DNA of 53,097 nt from Eubacterium aggregans (GTDB lineage: Bacteria > Bacillota > Clostridia > Eubacteriales > Eubacteriaceae), in contig NZ_FNRK01000017.1 of NCBI RefSeq assembly GCF_900107815.1, positions 1 through 53,097 of the forward strand, written 5' to 3'. This document shows positions 50,998 to 53,097 of this stretch, piece after piece. A program made the translations under genes and the position numbers. The notes beneath the pieces were generated by a model. It made no database searches. It was not told the DNA's origin and saw nothing but the letters and a program-made list of their open reading frames with translations. The number at the start of each line of letters is the position of its first letter. Position 1 is the stretch's first letter.

Positions 50998-51891
50998 ATG
51001 AGTAAAATCGGATTGATTGGTCTTGGCATCATGGGAAAGCCCATGGCTAAAAACCTATTAGCCGGCGGCGTGGAACTGATGGTATGCGATCTTGACGAAA
51101 CAGCGGTTGCCGAATTGGTGGAAGCCGGAGCCGTTCAAGGAAGCTACCAGGAAATCGGGGAGCAATGTGAGGTTGTGCTCCTGATTCTGCCCAATGGGGA
51201 TATCTCCAAGGATGTTCTCTTTGGGGAGGACGGTGTGGCTGGCGGATTGACCGCGGGCAAGGTGGTCTGCGACATGAGCTCTGTCACGCCGGTGGAATCC
51301 AAGGAATGCTACGATGGATTGGCTAAAATCGGTGTCGGTTTCGTGGATGCACCGGTTTCCGGTGGAGAACCTGGGGCCATTAACGGGACTCTGGCCTTTA
51401 TGGCCGGCGGGGATCAAAAAGACTTTGATGCCCTCATGCCCTACTACAACATCATGGGGTCCTCGGCGATTTTAATTGGGGATAGCGGCAGTGGATCGGT
51501 GACCAAGCTGGCCAACCAGATTATTGTGAATAACACCATCGCCATTGTATCCGAAGCCTTCGTCCTGGCGACTAAAGCCGGTGCCGATCCGGTGAAGGTT
51601 TTCGAAGCCATCCGGGGTGGGTTAGCCGGAAGTGCCGTGCTGGATGCGAAGATTCCCCTGATTGTGGAACGGAACTTCGTGCCCGGAGGAAAGATTTCCA
51701 TCAACCATAAGGACATTAAGAATGTGGTGAACACCGCCCATGCCTTGGACGTCCCCATTCCCTACTCGGCCCAATTGTATGAAATCCTCCAGACCCTGAA
51801 GGTCCACGGCCATATGAATGATGATCACGGCGGCATTGTTCAGTACTTTGAAGCATTGGCCGATGTGCAAGTGAAAAAAGTGGAAGACTAG
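50998..51891 (+). CDS. garR: 2-hydroxy-3-oxopropionate (tartronate semialdehyde) reductase-like dehydrogenase
   Basis: A 297-residue NAD(P)-dependent enzyme of the beta-hydroxyacid dehydrogenase family. N-terminal Rossmann signature IGLIGLGIMGKPMAKNLL; substrate motif VDAPVSGGEPGAINGTLAFM; catalytic Lys in SVTKLANQIIVNNTIA; dimer-domain NHKDIKNVVNTA. GarR reduces tartronate semialdehyde to glycerate; close relatives act on 3-hydroxyisobutyrate or C4 sugar acids. It is followed after nine bases by a DUF1537 kinase gene. In C4-acid-sugar routes a garR-like dehydrogenase (LtnD/DenD type) acts just before the OtnK-type kinase, so that role is more likely than glycerate metabolism alone. Start ATG 50998 follows AAAAGGAG. 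Confidence 0.88.
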   Translation: MSKIGLIGLGIMGKPMAKNLLAGGVELMVCDLDETAVAELVEAGAVQGSYQEIGEQCEVVLLILPNGDISKDVLFGEDGVAGGLTAGKVVCDMSSVTPVESKECYDGLAKIGVGFVDAPVSGGEPGAINGTLAFMAGGDQKDFDALMPYYNIMGSSAILIGDSGSGSVTKLANQIIVNNTIAIVSEAFVLATKAGADPVKVFEAIRGGLAGSAVLDAKIPLIVERNFVPGGKISINHKDIKNVVNTAHALDVPIPYSAQLYEILQTLKVHGHMNDDHGGIVQYFEALADVQVKKVED

Positions 51892-51900
51892 GAGCTAAAT

Positions 51901-53097
51901 ATGGCAATCAGTGCAGAAATTTTAAAAAGCTACCCCAAAATCGACGAGGCCGAAGTAGATGTCCTTCTGCTGAAAGAAATCGCGGCCAACCATCAGAAAA
52001 TCGTCGTCCTGGACGATGACCCCACCGGGGTGCAAACCGTCCATGATATTTCGGTATACACCACCTGGGATGCGGAGAGCATCCGTCAGGGTTTTGAAGA
52101 AGAAAACAATCTCTTCTACATCATGACCAATTCCCGGGGCTTTACCGCCGAACAGACCGAAGCCGCCCACAAAGAAATCGCCGATGTTGTGGCTGAGGTG
52201 GCCAAGGAAACCGGAAAGGGCTACCTCTTCATCAGTCGGAGCGACTCCACCCTCCGGGGACACTATCCTCTGGAAACGGTGATTCTCAGGGAAGCCTACG
52301 AAGCCCACACCGGCAAGACCATCGACGGGGAAATCCTCTGTCCCTTCTTTAAAGAAGGGGGACGCTTCACTATCGACGATATCCATTATGTCAAGTATGG
52401 GGATGAACTGGTTCCCGCAGCGGAAACGGAATTCGCCAAGGACAAGACTTTCGGCTATACCAAATCCGATGTGAAGGAATACGTTGAAGAGAAAACCCAG
52501 GGCGCTTTTAAAGCCTCTGATGTCACCGGCATCGCCCTCGCCGATATCCGGGCCATGGATTACGATAAAATCGAAGCCCAGCTCATGGCTGTTAAGGACT
52601 TTAATAAAATCATCGTCAATGCTGTGGATTACGTAGATGTGAAAGTATTCTGTGTGGCCCTGTACCGGGCCATGGCCAAGGGCAAGATCTTTATGTTCCG
52701 CACCGCCGCCGCCATCGTCAAGGTCATGGGCGGGGTAACGGATCAGCCCCTTCTCACCCGGGAACAGATGGTCGTGAAGGAAACCGACAACGGGGGCATC
52801 ATCGTCGTAGGCTCCCACACCGAAAAAACCAGCCAACAGGTGGACGCCTTAAAGAAAAATCCCAATATCGTCTTCGTCGAGCTGGACGCTACCTTAGTGG
52901 CCGATGAAGCCGCCTTTGCCCAGGAAGTTAACCGCTGCCTGGAACTTGAAGAAGCCGCCATTCGAGCTGGGAAAACAGTGTGTGTGTACACCACCCGGAA
53001 GCTTATCACCGCCGATACCGGGGATAAAGAAGACGACCTGCGGCTATCCGTCCGGATTTCCGATGCCGTCCAATCTTTAGTGGGCCGCCTGAGCGTG
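51901..53097 (+). CDS. Four-carbon acid sugar kinase (DUF1537/OtnK-like), 3' end outside the window
   Basis: The frame is open from ATG 51901 to the window edge, 399 codons with no stop; family proteins have about 420-480 residues, so only the end is missing. The N-terminal domain shows VVLDDDPTGVQTVHDISVYT, the family hallmark, then FYIMTNSRGFT, ISRSDSTLRGHYPLE and CPFFKEGGR; the C-terminal nucleotide domain begins near residue 290 (GGIIVVGSHTEKT). It phosphorylates 3-oxo-tetronate or related C4 acids. AGGAG overlapping the upstream stop region lies six bases before the ATG. A 304-residue frame on the other strand (51922-52836) is its shadow. Confidence 0.92.
   Translation, partial: MAISAEILKSYPKIDEAEVDVLLLKEIAANHQKIVVLDDDPTGVQTVHDISVYTTWDAESIRQGFEEENNLFYIMTNSRGFTAEQTEAAHKEIADVVAEVAKETGKGYLFISRSDSTLRGHYPLETVILREAYEAHTGKTIDGEILCPFFKEGGRFTIDDIHYVKYGDELVPAAETEFAKDKTFGYTKSDVKEYVEEKTQGAFKASDVTGIALADIRAMDYDKIEAQLMAVKDFNKIIVNAVDYVDVKVFCVALYRAMAKGKIFMFRTAAAIVKVMGGVTDQPLLTREQMVVKETDNGGIIVVGSHTEKTSQQVDALKKNPNIVFVELDATLVADEAAFAQEVNRCLELEEAAIRAGKTVCVYTTRKLITADTGDKEDDLRLSVRISDAVQSLVGRLSV

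Noticed and set aside
51922-52836. A 304-residue minus-strand frame at the right end
   Set aside because: It is the complement of the DUF1537 kinase gene, whose own frame is open to the window edge and carries the family hallmark.
1-53097. CRISPR array
   Set aside because: No run of regularly spaced direct repeats of 20-40 bp was seen; the palindrome clusters at 951-1045 and 25961-26390 have no spacers of constant length.

Overview
The window looks like a chromosomal stretch of a Gram-positive anaerobe of the Clostridia, most like the Eubacteriaceae. This is inferred from AGGAGG-type ribosome sites, strong sigma-A promoters with 17-bp spacers, compact U-tailed terminators, moderate to high GC, a pyrBI-C-F-K-D operon with the NAD-linked (PyrK/PyrD) dihydroorotate dehydrogenase, 2,4-dienoyl-CoA-reductase-type Fe-S flavoenzymes and a SipW/TasA-like surface locus. 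The species cannot be fixed from the sequence.

Layout. 1-1.8 kb: remains of an accessory insertion beside tRNA-Arg(ACG): the 3' end of an IS3 element, a GTPase-associated DUF697 gene truncated by it, a row of small palindromes and a decayed tyrosine integrase. 1.9-8.5 kb: a membrane protein, tatD-azlC-azlD with a stand-alone GshF-type ATP-grasp gene, a permease and a MATE exporter with a structured leader. 8.8-18.8 kb: a cluster built of two related gene sets (two Fe-S/FMN/FAD ene-reductases, two YdiB-like quinate/shikimate dehydrogenases, a chorismate mutase-shikimate kinase fusion, a TIM-barrel protein and an MFS transporter) around one LysR regulator. A shared ATCTATG box lies about 60-70 bp upstream of all three predicted start points, so I infer one regulon for metabolism of shikimate, quinate or similar cyclohexane carboxylates.

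18.8-27.8 kb: two c-di-GMP-type proteins with damaged domains, a helix-hairpin-helix protein, a zinc-ribbon protein and a SipW/TasA-like secretion locus. Two long non-coding stretches here (18716-19280 and 25857-26474) are rich in stable stem-loops and carry two copies of a roughly 100-nt structured element with compensatory base changes, each followed by a terminator on the same strand.

27.9-51 kb: four large secreted, membrane-anchored surface proteins interspersed with an FAH-family gene, the complete-looking pyrB-I-C-F-K-D operon, a LytTR regulator, a MerR regulator and a PfpI protein with a decayed second copy. Three of the four surface genes are interrupted: one by three in-frame TAG codons and nothing else over 4.66 kb, one by a TAG plus an extra G in a G8 tract, one by a TAA. 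TAG is also an ordinary stop for about a third of the genes here, so a genome-wide recoding is not supported; recent decay or gene-specific readthrough remain open. The window ends in a garR-like/DUF1537 kinase operon for C4 acid sugars that runs off the right edge.
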